A DNA stretch of 17,801 nucleotides from CAMDMI01 sp036759185 (GCA_036759185.1 DAIOVD010000083.1:1-17801); one strand, 5' to 3'. Counted from the stretch's first letter, positions 7,656 to 14,890 are shown. Notes: generated by a model from the sequence alone, not told the origin. Numbers and translations are program-made.

Positions 7656-8197
7656 AGCAAAGAATAGCTTAATTGGTCTTTTAATAGTCGCCTTGCTCGT
7701 GAGTATTGGGATTTAGAAGTTCCTTCGCTAATTCCCAGCATTTCAGCAATCTCAGCATGTCCATATCCTTCAATGGCAAACAGATTGAATACAATCCGGG
7801 AACCTTCAGGAAGGGTTGATAGTAGTTTCATTATTTCAGCGGTTCGTAATTGGGAAACAGCATCTGCAAATCCATCGGAAGCGTTTAAGTATGTATGATC
7901 TTCCCCTTCAGTAAAATCAATTGGATTTCGTTTGCGGCTGTGGTACTGATTGATGGATTCCCGGATAAAAATACGCTTGATCCAACCTTGAAAAGTTCCG
8001 CCATTGAATGTATGCAGTGATTTGAATACCTTTATAAATCCTACTTGCATAACATCTTCTGCTTCCATCCTGTCTCCAGCGTAACGCATGCAAATGCCAA
8101 GCATAGCCTTAGCGAAGTGTTCGTACAACGCCCGCTGCTGCCTTGGGTCATTTTTCAGACAGCCTTCCAGAATATGTTGCAAATCTTCGGCCTTCAT
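7652..8197 (-). CDS. ECF-type RNA polymerase sigma factor
   Basis: Seen: 181 codons from the ATG at 8197. Region 2 is at about 22-90 (ALYEHFAKAMLGICMRYAGD, AEDVMQVGFIKVFKSLHTF, FQGWIKRIFIRESINQYHSR). A short acidic linker follows, then region 4 at about 120-173 (LLSTLPEGSRIVFNLFAIEG, YGHAEIAEMLGISEGTSKSQ, YSRARRLLKDQL), a helix-turn-helix that reads the -35 element. Length and layout are typical of Bacteroidota ECF sigma factors. The frame extends to an ATG at 8245, but that extension runs through a GC-rich hairpin and has no counterpart in the family as I know it, so 8197 is preferred. The stop overlaps the anti-sigma-like start by 4 bp. Regulation is probably by that partner and perhaps by the leader hairpin. 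The regulon is unknown. Confidence 0.92.
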   Translation of the reverse strand: MKAEDLQHILEGCLKNDPRQQRALYEHFAKAMLGICMRYAGDRMEAEDVMQVGFIKVFKSLHTFNGGTFQGWIKRIFIRESINQYHSRKRNPIDFTEGEDHTYLNASDGFADAVSQLRTAEIMKLLSTLPEGSRIVFNLFAIEGYGHAEIAEMLGISEGTSKSQYSRARRLLKDQLSYSLL

Positions 8198-8207
8198 TTC
8201 AACTTTT

Positions 8208-8239
8208 AAAAAGAACGGGCGGGCCAAATCAGCCCACCC
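8208..8239 (-). terminator. GC-rich terminator-like hairpin just before the sigma start codon
   Basis: On the minus strand GGGTGGGC (8239-8232) pairs with GCCCGCCC (8224-8217), with one T-G wobble, around a 7-nt loop. GTTCTTTTT (8216-8208) follows. This has the form of an intrinsic terminator for the lipoprotein gene upstream. Only about 10 nt separate its T run from the sigma ATG at 8197, too little for a separate promoter, so sigma transcripts must read through it. It may therefore act as an attenuator or as a block to ribosome access. Confidence 0.6.
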
Positions 8240-8240
8240 T

Positions 8241-8290
8241 TTCAACCTTGTTTAACCCTCGATCAATGTTCAACCTAATTCAATATTCAA
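8241..8290 (-). repeat. Cluster of TTGAA direct repeats in the sigma leader
   Basis: TTCAA occurs on the plus strand at 8241, 8269, 8279 and 8286; on the minus strand this is TTGAA. AGGTTGAA is repeated exactly at 8248-8241 and 8276-8269, 28 bp apart. The cluster lies between the lipoprotein gene and the leader hairpin, where a sigma promoter would be expected. It could be an operator or AT-rich chance. Confidence 0.35.
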
Positions 8291-8314
8291 TTCATATTAA
8301 TTTATAACTCGGTT

Positions 8315-9295
8315 CTACTGGAGTGTTATCTGGCATTGGCCAGTATCTGCTACCAGTCGTATGTTTCTGTATATATAATAAACGATTAAAGGCCCTGTAT
8401 TGGAGGAGCCTGGTTTTTTTGTGATTTTAAAGTTCTTCCCAATCTTTTGTTTGTCGAGATTCGTAGAAGTGTAAACGTCAAAGAAATCCGGATCCAGATC
8501 ATTGTAACAACTGATAATCCGTTGATAATGAGTATTGGGAGAAATGATCACATAATCCTGTTGCGAATTGATTGGATTCCCATTGGACACAGTGAAAATA
8601 TCATCACAATAGGTTGTGGAAGTTTCCATCCGTATTTTCAGTATCCGGGTCTTCTCTGGAGTGGCTGATGAAGCTGTTCTATAATTAGAATACGTGATAA
8701 TCAGATTCTTATCCTTCGTAAACACTCTGTTCGTTTCCAGTACAATGGAATCATCTTTAATTATGACCTTACTCAAATCAGAGGAGTAATTCTGAATTTT
8801 CTGGAGATTTCCGGAACAATAAATATCTCCTGGAAATAATGTGGTTGCATAACGGTTTTTTCCGGCTTTCAGTGTGATGTAAAAAGTATCGGATGGAGAC
8901 TGTGCATATTGTGTAGTGCAGGGTGGTGGTGGGTTGTTTGTCACCAATATTCCAATTCCTCCTGATTTACAGGTTCCGGTTCTGCAGATTTGATATCTAA
9001 GTGTTTCAGTTCCTTCAAATCCTGGATTTGCCTTGTAAAGAAAAAAGCTGGTTCCGGATTTTGGCGAAATGGTACCATGCAGGGGCTGATCAAACCGGAC
9101 AGAAACTTCATTCACGATTTTGTTTTCAGCCAGTACATCCAAAGTAGTTTGTCCCCCATCTGCAGTTAGCGTAAGATTTAACAGGTCCGATTGAAGGAAG
9201 CGGTCCGGTTCAGGAGTTTCCTTCACCTTGTTACAGGATCCGAAAACTCCCAGAATCAGTAGTAGTGTAAGTTGTATGGACTTAAGTTTTATCAT
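8315..9295 (-). CDS. Lipoprotein with a tandem-cadherin-like (Big_17-type) domain
   Basis: Seen: 326 codons from the ATG at 9295. Residues 1-21 are a lipoprotein signal, LTLLLILGVFGSC with lipidation at C21. Residues about 51-119 follow the pattern of cadherin-like repeats: TLDVLAENKI, QPLHGTISPKSGTSFFLYK, NPGFEGTETLRYQIC, then GIGILVTN. A PPPPC linker at 122-126 leads to a region of roughly 200 residues that I do not recognise. That region contains several Cys and threonine/tyrosine-rich beta strands and ends QCQITLQ. Family knowledge: the N-terminal fold is common in Bacteroidota surface proteins and needs no catalytic residues. Context: the gene is followed by a terminator-like hairpin and then the sigma gene, and preceded by 132 bp with no clear promoter. 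A surface or periplasmic binding role is a guess. Confidence 0.8.
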   Translation of the reverse strand: MIKLKSIQLTLLLILGVFGSCNKVKETPEPDRFLQSDLLNLTLTADGGQTTLDVLAENKIVNEVSVRFDQPLHGTISPKSGTSFFLYKANPGFEGTETLRYQICRTGTCKSGGIGILVTNNPPPPCTTQYAQSPSDTFYITLKAGKNRYATTLFPGDIYCSGNLQKIQNYSSDLSKVIIKDDSIVLETNRVFTKDKNLIITYSNYRTASSATPEKTRILKIRMETSTTYCDDIFTVSNGNPINSQQDYVIISPNTHYQRIISCYNDLDPDFFDVYTSTNLDKQKIGKNFKITKKPGSSNTGPLIVYYIYRNIRLVADTGQCQITLQ

Positions 9296-9361
9296 AATTT
9301 CAGTCTCAATAAGACTTTCAATCTGTATTTGGGTAGACAGACGAAACAGTCAGATGGTTGT

Positions 9362-9382
9362 AAAAAAAGTTGAAGTTTTTTT
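9362..9382. repeat. A7/T7 inverted repeat between two minus-strand genes
   Basis: Seven A (9362-9368), a 7-nt spacer and seven T (9376-9382) are mutually complementary. The element sits after the NTF2-like gene and before the lipoprotein gene. It could be a weak bidirectional terminator, or an intrinsically bent A-tract affecting the lipoprotein promoter. Pure A/T pairing makes it a poor terminator. Confidence 0.3.
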
Positions 9383-9427
9383 AAATTTTCCTGAGATAAT
9401 TTATACCTCCCTGATATTCAGTTTATT

Positions 9428-9931
9428 TCAACTGGTATGATCGGCAACAATTATCCATCTTCCCTTCAATTTCCGAAAAAGAAACGTAAAATATCCTCCC
9501 TTAAATTTCTTTTCTACCTTCAATAGCCACTTGCCGGTCACCAGGGCGTCTGTCTCACCGATGAGTTCCACATGAATCACATCGTAATCCAGTTTTCCCA
9601 TATAAGTAGAATCCGGGAAGTTCTTTTTGTAGGTAGCAGCTGTTTTATCGAATCCATAGGTCACTCCCCTATTCGTAACCATTCTGAGTGTATCTGACTT
9701 CCAATACCCTTCTAGAAAGCCGGTCAGGTTACCTTTGTTCCAGTCATCCTGCTGTTTTTCAAGTACAGCCAGAATCAGTTTCTTTTTTTCATGCAGTGGG
9801 TTGGGAAGCGGCTTCGCCTGTTCCTTGGGTTTGGAAGGAGGCAATTGCACAGGTTTCTGGCTCTGCGCCTGTACATTGAAACACAGAATCAGGTAAACTG
9901 CTCCAAGGCAAACCGGAAAGCACCACTTCAT
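9428..9931 (-). CDS. Secreted NTF2-like (DUF4440/SnoaL-type) protein
   Basis: Seen: 167 codons from the ATG at 9931. Residues 1-22 form a signal peptide ending VQA|Q, followed by a P/K/Q-rich linker to about residue 48. The rest follows the NTF2-like cone fold used by DUF4440 proteins: a first helix (LILAVLEKQQDDWNKGNLTG), FLEGYWKSDTLRMVTNRG, TYGFDKTAATYKKNFPDS, then strands VELIGETDALVTGKWLL and YFTFLFRKLKGRWIIVADHT. Family knowledge: these small alpha+beta domains bind small molecules or act as minor enzymes, and no reaction can be assigned from sequence. Context: it lies 146 bp after the DUF4861 gene and 132 bp before the lipoprotein gene, all on one strand, so it may have its own promoter. 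It is likely periplasmic. Confidence 0.8.
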   Translation of the reverse strand: MKWCFPVCLGAVYLILCFNVQAQSQKPVQLPPSKPKEQAKPLPNPLHEKKKLILAVLEKQQDDWNKGNLTGFLEGYWKSDTLRMVTNRGVTYGFDKTAATYKKNFPDSTYMGKLDYDVIHVELIGETDALVTGKWLLKVEKKFKGGYFTFLFRKLKGRWIIVADHTS

Positions 9932-10077
9932 CAGATGTCAAAGTAAAGGCATATACTTCAATTTTTACCCATTAATCCCTTTCTGACATTACATGACCTG
10001 AATGAACCACGGGTCCATTGTCAGAACGGTAACTGGGCCTCAAAACAAATCAGGTCAGATTCCAGACTGTCGGATTG

Positions 10078-11340
10078 TTACTTTTTCGAAATTGTAAGAG
10101 GATGCTCTTTTCTGTCAGCTTCTTCCTGGATCAGATCCAGAAAATACCTGGAATTGGCAAATTTTGGATCTGTCTTTTCCCAGGCAGCAAACGACAGAAA
10201 TTCAACCGGCAGACCACTCCGGATTTTCAATTTAGCAAAATAGCTGTTTGAAAGTGTGTCCAATCCAGGAACCGTTGTCAGGCGGGGAGCCTCCCCATAC
10301 CCATTAAATATAGAATTGGAATACAATAAACCAATTCCCAGCACATCTGCATTTTCACTTTGTCTGGCATGACCAGCCAATGAAGAAAATCCGTTATTAT
10401 TTGTCTGGAATATGGCTGGTGATGAATTTTTCAGGTTCGATATCCCGACGGCAATTTCTTTGTCACCGGTGAATCCGGTCACTACAACTTCTGTCTTAAA
10501 CCAGAATTTACCAGCCCAAATAGAAATGCGCTCTTTCACATTCAGATTCTGACCACCTACAGGCCAGCCTTCATATATCAATTCCAGAACCGAACGTACA
10601 GGACCAACCGAAACTTCTCTGTAAAAAGCAGCAGTTGTATTTCGAAGGGGAACAGGCAAGCCATTATGCATCAATGCAATACCACCCAATCCCATTGTCG
10701 GACCCGACTGAAGTACATCCATTCCCCACGGACCAATGGAATAAATATTGGCTCCTCTTTGACCTAAGGTATCCAGCAATATCTGGTTGGTAACCTTTCC
10801 AAGCACCTCATTCGTATTTCGGGAATCAAAAAAATTCCGGAAACCTACTTTTTCATTTTCCCAGCATGGACCTTCCATCTGATACCTGGCAGGTTGCTGC
10901 CTGGCTGTCCAGCTTTCAGGACGGAATTCTTTGGCAACGGATGCATATTTTCCATCACCGTTTCCACATACTCCTAATCTGGCCAGAGTCCGTCTGGGGT
11001 AATAAGGTGCTTTGTCGGATGAAACCCATTTCACCTTTACCTCTTCTTTGGAATTTCGTTCAATATCAATCTGAAATGAAAGCTCATCCCAGATACCATC
11101 CCCATTCAGATCATCCAACTGAGACGGCACTTCTTTTCCGCCAACCGAAACAACGGGAAGCTTTTGATCAGATGGTAAATCCATAAAACCAGCCAGGGCG
11201 TCTCTTCCGATCACCATTGGATCTTCCTTTCTGGAAACTCCGGACTGGTTGGTGACAATGAATTTTCCGGATTGACTAAATGAAACAGTGAGATTGAAGA
11301 AGAGTACGAAAAAAAGAAGAATCTGATAACGGTATGTCAT
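10078..11340 (-). CDS. DUF4861-family secreted protein
   Basis: Seen: 420 codons from the ATG at 11340; a TTG two codons earlier is possible but would overlap the preceding stop. Residues 1-23 form a signal peptide (ILLFFVLFFNLTVSFSQ). An acidic loop with calcium-site spacing, DLNGDGIWDE (77-86), precedes a long beta-rich body with YQMEGPCWENEKVGFRNFFD, YSIGPWGMDVLQSG, NVKERISIWAGKFWFKTEVV and a late FLSFAAWEKTDPKF. Family knowledge: this matches DUF4861 (PF16153), found in Bacteroidota and often near polysaccharide-utilisation genes, with a function I cannot specify. Context: it begins 2 nt after the stop of the type III polyketide synthase gene, so the two are almost certainly co-transcribed. 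No other carbohydrate-active gene is adjacent, which is unusual for the family. Confidence 0.85.
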   Translation of the reverse strand: MTYRYQILLFFVLFFNLTVSFSQSGKFIVTNQSGVSRKEDPMVIGRDALAGFMDLPSDQKLPVVSVGGKEVPSQLDDLNGDGIWDELSFQIDIERNSKEEVKVKWVSSDKAPYYPRRTLARLGVCGNGDGKYASVAKEFRPESWTARQQPARYQMEGPCWENEKVGFRNFFDSRNTNEVLGKVTNQILLDTLGQRGANIYSIGPWGMDVLQSGPTMGLGGIALMHNGLPVPLRNTTAAFYREVSVGPVRSVLELIYEGWPVGGQNLNVKERISIWAGKFWFKTEVVVTGFTGDKEIAVGISNLKNSSPAIFQTNNNGFSSLAGHARQSENADVLGIGLLYSNSIFNGYGEAPRLTTVPGLDTLSNSYFAKLKIRSGLPVEFLSFAAWEKTDPKFANSRYFLDLIQEEADRKEHPLTISKK

Positions 11341-11342
11341 AA

Positions 11343-12419
11343 TCAATAAACAAAAACGGCCGACTCTATCGCCAGGCCAGGGCCAATGCCAAGCAAAAGT
11401 CCATTTCCTGAACTTTCTGCATTAGTCTCCAGAAACTGCCGGAGTGCAAATAAAACAGAAGCAGATGAAACATTGCCCACCATTCGCAAAACCTCCCGGG
11501 AAGGTTTCATTCCAATATCGGGAATCTGAAGAGCAGTTTGCAGCAAATCGAGAATCCTCTTTCCGCCAGGGTGCAAAATCCAGGTATTCAGCGAATCCGC
11601 CTGAAAGCTGGCATCCCAGAGCATTTCCAGAGCAGATAAAATGTGGCTGGAAACCGATAACGGCAATTTACGGGAAAGCCGCATATCAAATCCATGTTCC
11701 CCAATCTGCCAGGCCATCTGGTCAGCTGAAGAATGGACGTATTTCTGCACTTGTTTCTTTACTTCAACTGACTGACCAGGCGGACGGCAACCAAAAATCA
11801 ATGTTGCAGCGCCCCCATCTCCAAATAAAGAATTAGCCAGAATCTGATCTTCTGTGGAATTGGTTTTGAAATGAAGAGTGCATAACTCCACACAGAGAAC
11901 CAGCACAACTGCATTCTGATCACTTTGAACCACCGCACTTGCAAAACGAAGGGCATGAAAAAAACCATGGCAGCCCATAAAGTTAAATGCCGTCACCTGT
12001 ATGAAAGGTTGAAATGGGAACCGTCTGAGAATCTCTGTTTCAAGTCCGGGCGCTGTCATCCCGGTACAACTAACCCAGATCAGATGGGTGATCTGACTCA
12101 TATGTATTGCCTTATCGGAAAGTGTTTCTGTCTGAAGTCTTTCCATCAACTGAAGTCCTGTTTTCAACGCTTCTGATGCGTATACTTCCATCCTTTGCCG
12201 GGTAGAAGAACGATCTACATCACGATTCAGACTTCGGTCATGGAAACTATTGAGAACAGAGTGACGAAAATCTATTCCCGATTCTTTGTAAACAGCTTTC
12301 ACCTTTCGTTCTTCAACCTCAGAAAGAGAGGAATCTTCCAGCATAAAGGCCAGTATTTCGCTTTGGGAATATCGTTCAGACGGCGTTGCCGTAACGGGTT
12401 TGGTAATAAATACTGGCAT
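11343..12419 (-). CDS. Type III polyketide synthase (chalcone/stilbene synthase superfamily)
   Basis: Seen: 358 codons from the ATG at 12419. The catalytic triad is present: C150 in NFMGCHGFFHALRFA, H283 in WILHPGGKRILDLL and N316 in RMVGNVSSASVLF. The C-terminal GIGPGLAIES matches the family's G-F-G-P-G loop with Ile for Phe. Length is typical of bacterial members (about 350-390 aa). Family knowledge: these homodimeric, cytoplasmic, ACP-independent enzymes extend an acyl-CoA starter with malonyl-CoA and cyclise the product to resorcinols, phloroglucinols, pyrones or quinolones. Starter and product cannot be read from sequence by eye. Context: TDO lies 101 bp upstream and the DUF4861 gene 2 nt downstream. 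The methyltransferase and FAD oxidoreductase often found beside Bacteroidota type III synthases are not here. Conservation of the triad argues against a beta-ketoacyl-ACP synthase or thiolase relative lacking it. Confidence 0.92.
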   Translation of the reverse strand: MPVFITKPVTATPSERYSQSEILAFMLEDSSLSEVEERKVKAVYKESGIDFRHSVLNSFHDRSLNRDVDRSSTRQRMEVYASEALKTGLQLMERLQTETLSDKAIHMSQITHLIWVSCTGMTAPGLETEILRRFPFQPFIQVTAFNFMGCHGFFHALRFASAVVQSDQNAVVLVLCVELCTLHFKTNSTEDQILANSLFGDGGAATLIFGCRPPGQSVEVKKQVQKYVHSSADQMAWQIGEHGFDMRLSRKLPLSVSSHILSALEMLWDASFQADSLNTWILHPGGKRILDLLQTALQIPDIGMKPSREVLRMVGNVSSASVLFALRQFLETNAESSGNGLLLGIGPGLAIESAVFVY

Positions 12420-12441
12420 ATAACTGAATGGCGAAACAGAA

Positions 12442-12467
12442 TTCTACTTTCTAACCAGAAAGTAGAA
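12442..12467 (-). terminator. Perfect 11-bp inverted repeat between TDO and polyketide synthase genes
   Basis: TTCTACTTTCT (12442-12452) and AGAAAGTAGAA (12457-12467) are exact reverse complements around a 4-nt loop. It lies in the 101-bp gap, 53 bp after the TDO stop and 23 bp before the polyketide synthase start. The stem is AT-rich and no strong T run follows on the minus strand, so it may be a weak terminator, an mRNA stability or processing hairpin, or an operator for a dimeric regulator. Confidence 0.5.
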
Positions 12468-12520
12468 GAGTTGTTTCATATCGGCAACCGATTGTGTGGT
12501 TGTGAAGGTAAGTGAAGTTG

Positions 12521-13474
12521 TCAGAACGGCTTCACCAAAGATTTCTGGACCGCTACTTTACCCCATTCTTCCATTTCTTCTTCATGCCAGAGCTGTGGAA
12601 AAAAAACGACTTTTTGAAATCTGGGCGGAAGATACCGTTGCCAGTTTGTACCTCCGGTTGCCTTGATTTGCTCTGGTGGCCTGTTCAGGTATTTCATTGC
12701 AGAATGGTAATGTGCAAGGGGCCAGAAAATATTGGCATTTTCATCAAACTGACGGAGCGCTTTTTTCAATGGCTGGTTTACTTCCAGATTCCAATCCAGT
12801 TTCTGTGTCTTTTCAAACAGATTCGTAAACTCGTATTCCTGCGCAAAGAGAAAAATCTGACGGTCATATTTTTCTTCGAACCTTTGTAGGGTAAGTGTTT
12901 TTTTTCCCGAAGACAATTCTGTAGCACCTTTCCTCCAGTAAATACGATCCAGAAGGTCTGAAAGAGAAAGTCCGGTCGTGTGTCGTCTTGTTTCAGCATC
13001 AACCAGATTCTGAGCCGAAGTGGAAGCAAGCTCAATCAACCGGTACTGAACCGACTGGAAACCAGATGCCGGCAGCAATGCCATCCGGAATTTCATAAAT
13101 TGTCTGGGTTCCATTCCTTCCATCATCACAGTAAACGACTGCGTCAGAACTTCAAAATACCGGTTGATCCTTCCGATTCTGGATTCGAAAAAAACCAGGT
13201 CCAAAGATTCTGCCTTCGCCAACTGTCTCAATTCCAGAAGAATCAGCTTAAAATAAAGCTCTGTAATCTGGTGATACATGATAAAAATTTCCTCATCCGG
13301 GAATGTGGTTCTTTTCATCTGCAGACTCAAAAGTGTATCCAGATGAATATAATCCCAATAGTTAAGGTAGTCTGTTTCATATAGGCCTTCCAGATAGGCG
13401 CCGATATCCTGGCCGGTAATCTGGTATTTCGATTCAAGCAATCGAAGTTGTTCCAGAAGTGAAGATTCATTCAT
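12521..13474 (-). CDS. Tryptophan 2,3-dioxygenase family protein
   Basis: Seen: 317 codons from the ATG at 13474. The frame continues to an ATG at 13546, but that would begin on top of a candidate promoter and adds residues outside the family core. Conserved TDO segments are YLNYWDYIHLDTLLSLQ, FIMYHQITELYFKLILLELR (H68, active-site side), LLPASGFQSVQYRLIELA (137 on) and WPLAHYHSAMKYL (probable haem-ligand H255), then ATGGTNWQRYLPPRFQ. Family knowledge: the haem enzyme opens the indole ring of L-tryptophan with O2 to give N-formylkynurenine in the cytoplasm, the first step of the kynurenine pathway. This is the GGTNW variant that I recall from Bacteroidota rather than the GTGGSSG form of the studied enzymes, so substrate identity is not certain. 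Context: divergent from glutaryl-CoA dehydrogenase, with 204 bp between starts. Confidence 0.85.
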   Translation of the reverse strand: MNESSLLEQLRLLESKYQITGQDIGAYLEGLYETDYLNYWDYIHLDTLLSLQMKRTTFPDEEIFIMYHQITELYFKLILLELRQLAKAESLDLVFFESRIGRINRYFEVLTQSFTVMMEGMEPRQFMKFRMALLPASGFQSVQYRLIELASTSAQNLVDAETRRHTTGLSLSDLLDRIYWRKGATELSSGKKTLTLQRFEEKYDRQIFLFAQEYEFTNLFEKTQKLDWNLEVNQPLKKALRQFDENANIFWPLAHYHSAMKYLNRPPEQIKATGGTNWQRYLPPRFQKVVFFPQLWHEEEMEEWGKVAVQKSLVKPF

Positions 13475-13678
13475 TGGTGTTCCGGTACGATTAAACTGGG
13501 ATGACGGGTTAGAAAAACCTTGGAATCCGTTTAAAAGAAAAAACAAATGAAGGATATTTCCGGTAATGCAAAGTGAATTCCCGCAAGATGAAATCTGTCT
13601 CCGTTTTCAGATCCGAATTCAGAATCGGGTTTAAAGTGAAGGTTCAAATTTTTACCTTGCGCCAAATTTAGAAACAAG
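13475..13678. promoter_or_regulatory. Divergent promoter region between TDO and glutaryl-CoA dehydrogenase
   Basis: Both genes start away from this 204-bp stretch, so promoters for both should be here. On the minus strand TTCATTTG (13551-13544), one mismatch from TAnnTTTG, lies 17 bp from a TTTG (13572-13569) and could serve TDO with a leader of about 60 nt. On the plus strand I see only a poor TACCTTG near 13654. No riboswitch or palindromic operator is evident. Confidence 0.3.
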
Positions 13679-14890
13679 ATGCGCCAAATTGAAGAAGAAA
13701 TCGTAAAAAGAACCCAGGCAGACGCCTTCGAAGGAACTGATTTCTACGATCTTAATGATTTATTGACCGAAGAACACCGGATGATTCGTGATGCTGTCCG
13801 GGAGTTTGTAAAAAAGGAAATCAGCCCCATCATAGAGGACTGCTGCCAGAAAAATATTTTTCCATCCTACCTTCTGCCAAAGTTTGGAGAACTGGGAGCA
13901 TTTGGGCCGACCATTCCGCAGGAATACGGCGGAGGTGGAATGGATTACATTTCGTATGGGCTGATTATGCAGGAAATTGAGCGTGGAGATTCCGGCATGC
14001 GTTCAACCGTTTCTGTGCAAAGCTCTTTGGTGATGTACCCGATTTATGCATTTGGCAACGAAGCTCAACGACATAAATACCTTCCAGGCCTTGCTTCCGG
14101 AAAGTTACTCGGCTGCTTTGGACTGACAGAACCTGATTTCGGTTCAAATCCTTCCGGCATGGTGACAAATTTTAAAGATATGGGCGACCATTACCTTTTA
14201 AATGGTGCCAAAATGTGGATCTCAAATTCTCCTCAGGCAGACCTTGCTGTTGTTTGGGCGAAAAATGAAGCAGGCCGAATTCATGGACTGATAGTGGAAC
14301 GAGGTATGGAAGGGTTTTCTACACCTGAGACACATAATAAATGGTCACTTCGGGCCAGCTGTACAGGGGAACTGGTGTTTGACAATGTAAAGGTTCCGAA
14401 AGAAAACCTACTGACAGGTAAAACCGGTTTGGGTGCTCCAATGCAATGTCTGGATTCAGCCCGTTTCGGAATTGCCTGGGGGGCAATTGGTGCAGCGATG
14501 GATTGCTATGAATCTGCCAGAAGGTATTCTCTGGAGCGGATCCAGTTCGACAAACCGATCGGTTCTTTCCAGTTGATACAGAAAAAATTGTCTGAAATGC
14601 TGACCGAAATAACCAAGGCGCAGTTTCTCACATATCGGTTGGGCCAATTGAAAAATGAAGGCAAGGCTACCACAGCTATGATTTCAATGGCTAAACGAAA
14701 CAATGTGGATATGGCGTTGCAGATTGCAAGGGAAGCCCGACAGATCCATGGTGGAATGGGTATTACTGGAGAATATCCGATTATGCGCCACATGATGAAT
14801 CTGGAGTCGGTGATCACGTATGAAGGAACCCACGACATCCATCTTCTGATCCTGGGGGCAGAGATAACCGGTATTCCTGCATTCAAGTAA
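13679..14890 (+). CDS. Glutaryl-CoA dehydrogenase (acyl-CoA dehydrogenase family)
   Basis: Seen: 403 codons from the ATG at 13679. An N-terminal helical domain carries MRSTVSVQSSLVMYPIYAFG, with R108 matching the Arg that binds the glutaryl carboxylate. The middle beta domain has the flavin-contacting CFGLTEPDFGSNPSG (146-160) and WISNSPQADLAVVWA. The C-terminal helical domain has RIQFDKPIGSFQLIQKKLSE and ends NLESVITYEGTHDIHLLILG, where E382 is the catalytic base. Family knowledge: glutaryl-CoA dehydrogenase oxidises and decarboxylates glutaryl-CoA to crotonyl-CoA in lysine and tryptophan breakdown and passes electrons to ETF. The combination of SVQSSLVM and TYEGTHDIHLLILG points to this member rather than short-chain acyl-CoA dehydrogenases. 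Cytoplasmic homotetramer expected. No Shine-Dalgarno is visible. It is monocistronic, closed by the terminator at 14911. Confidence 0.93.
   Translation: MRQIEEEIVKRTQADAFEGTDFYDLNDLLTEEHRMIRDAVREFVKKEISPIIEDCCQKNIFPSYLLPKFGELGAFGPTIPQEYGGGGMDYISYGLIMQEIERGDSGMRSTVSVQSSLVMYPIYAFGNEAQRHKYLPGLASGKLLGCFGLTEPDFGSNPSGMVTNFKDMGDHYLLNGAKMWISNSPQADLAVVWAKNEAGRIHGLIVERGMEGFSTPETHNKWSLRASCTGELVFDNVKVPKENLLTGKTGLGAPMQCLDSARFGIAWGAIGAAMDCYESARRYSLERIQFDKPIGSFQLIQKKLSEMLTEITKAQFLTYRLGQLKNEGKATTAMISMAKRNNVDMALQIAREARQIHGGMGITGEYPIMRHMMNLESVITYEGTHDIHLLILGAEITGIPAFK

Noticed and set aside
8198..8245. Longer sigma factor starting at 8245
   Set aside because: The extra 16 residues are encoded by the hairpin and do not resemble an ECF N-terminus. 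Kept only as an alternative because it would make the hairpin coding.
11444..11836. A 130-codon plus-strand open frame inside the polyketide synthase gene
   Set aside because: Antisense shadow of a gene with an intact catalytic triad. It shows no domain of its own.
12980..13384. A 134-codon plus-strand open frame inside the TDO gene
   Set aside because: Antisense shadow of a conserved enzyme. Its composition follows the complement of TDO codons.
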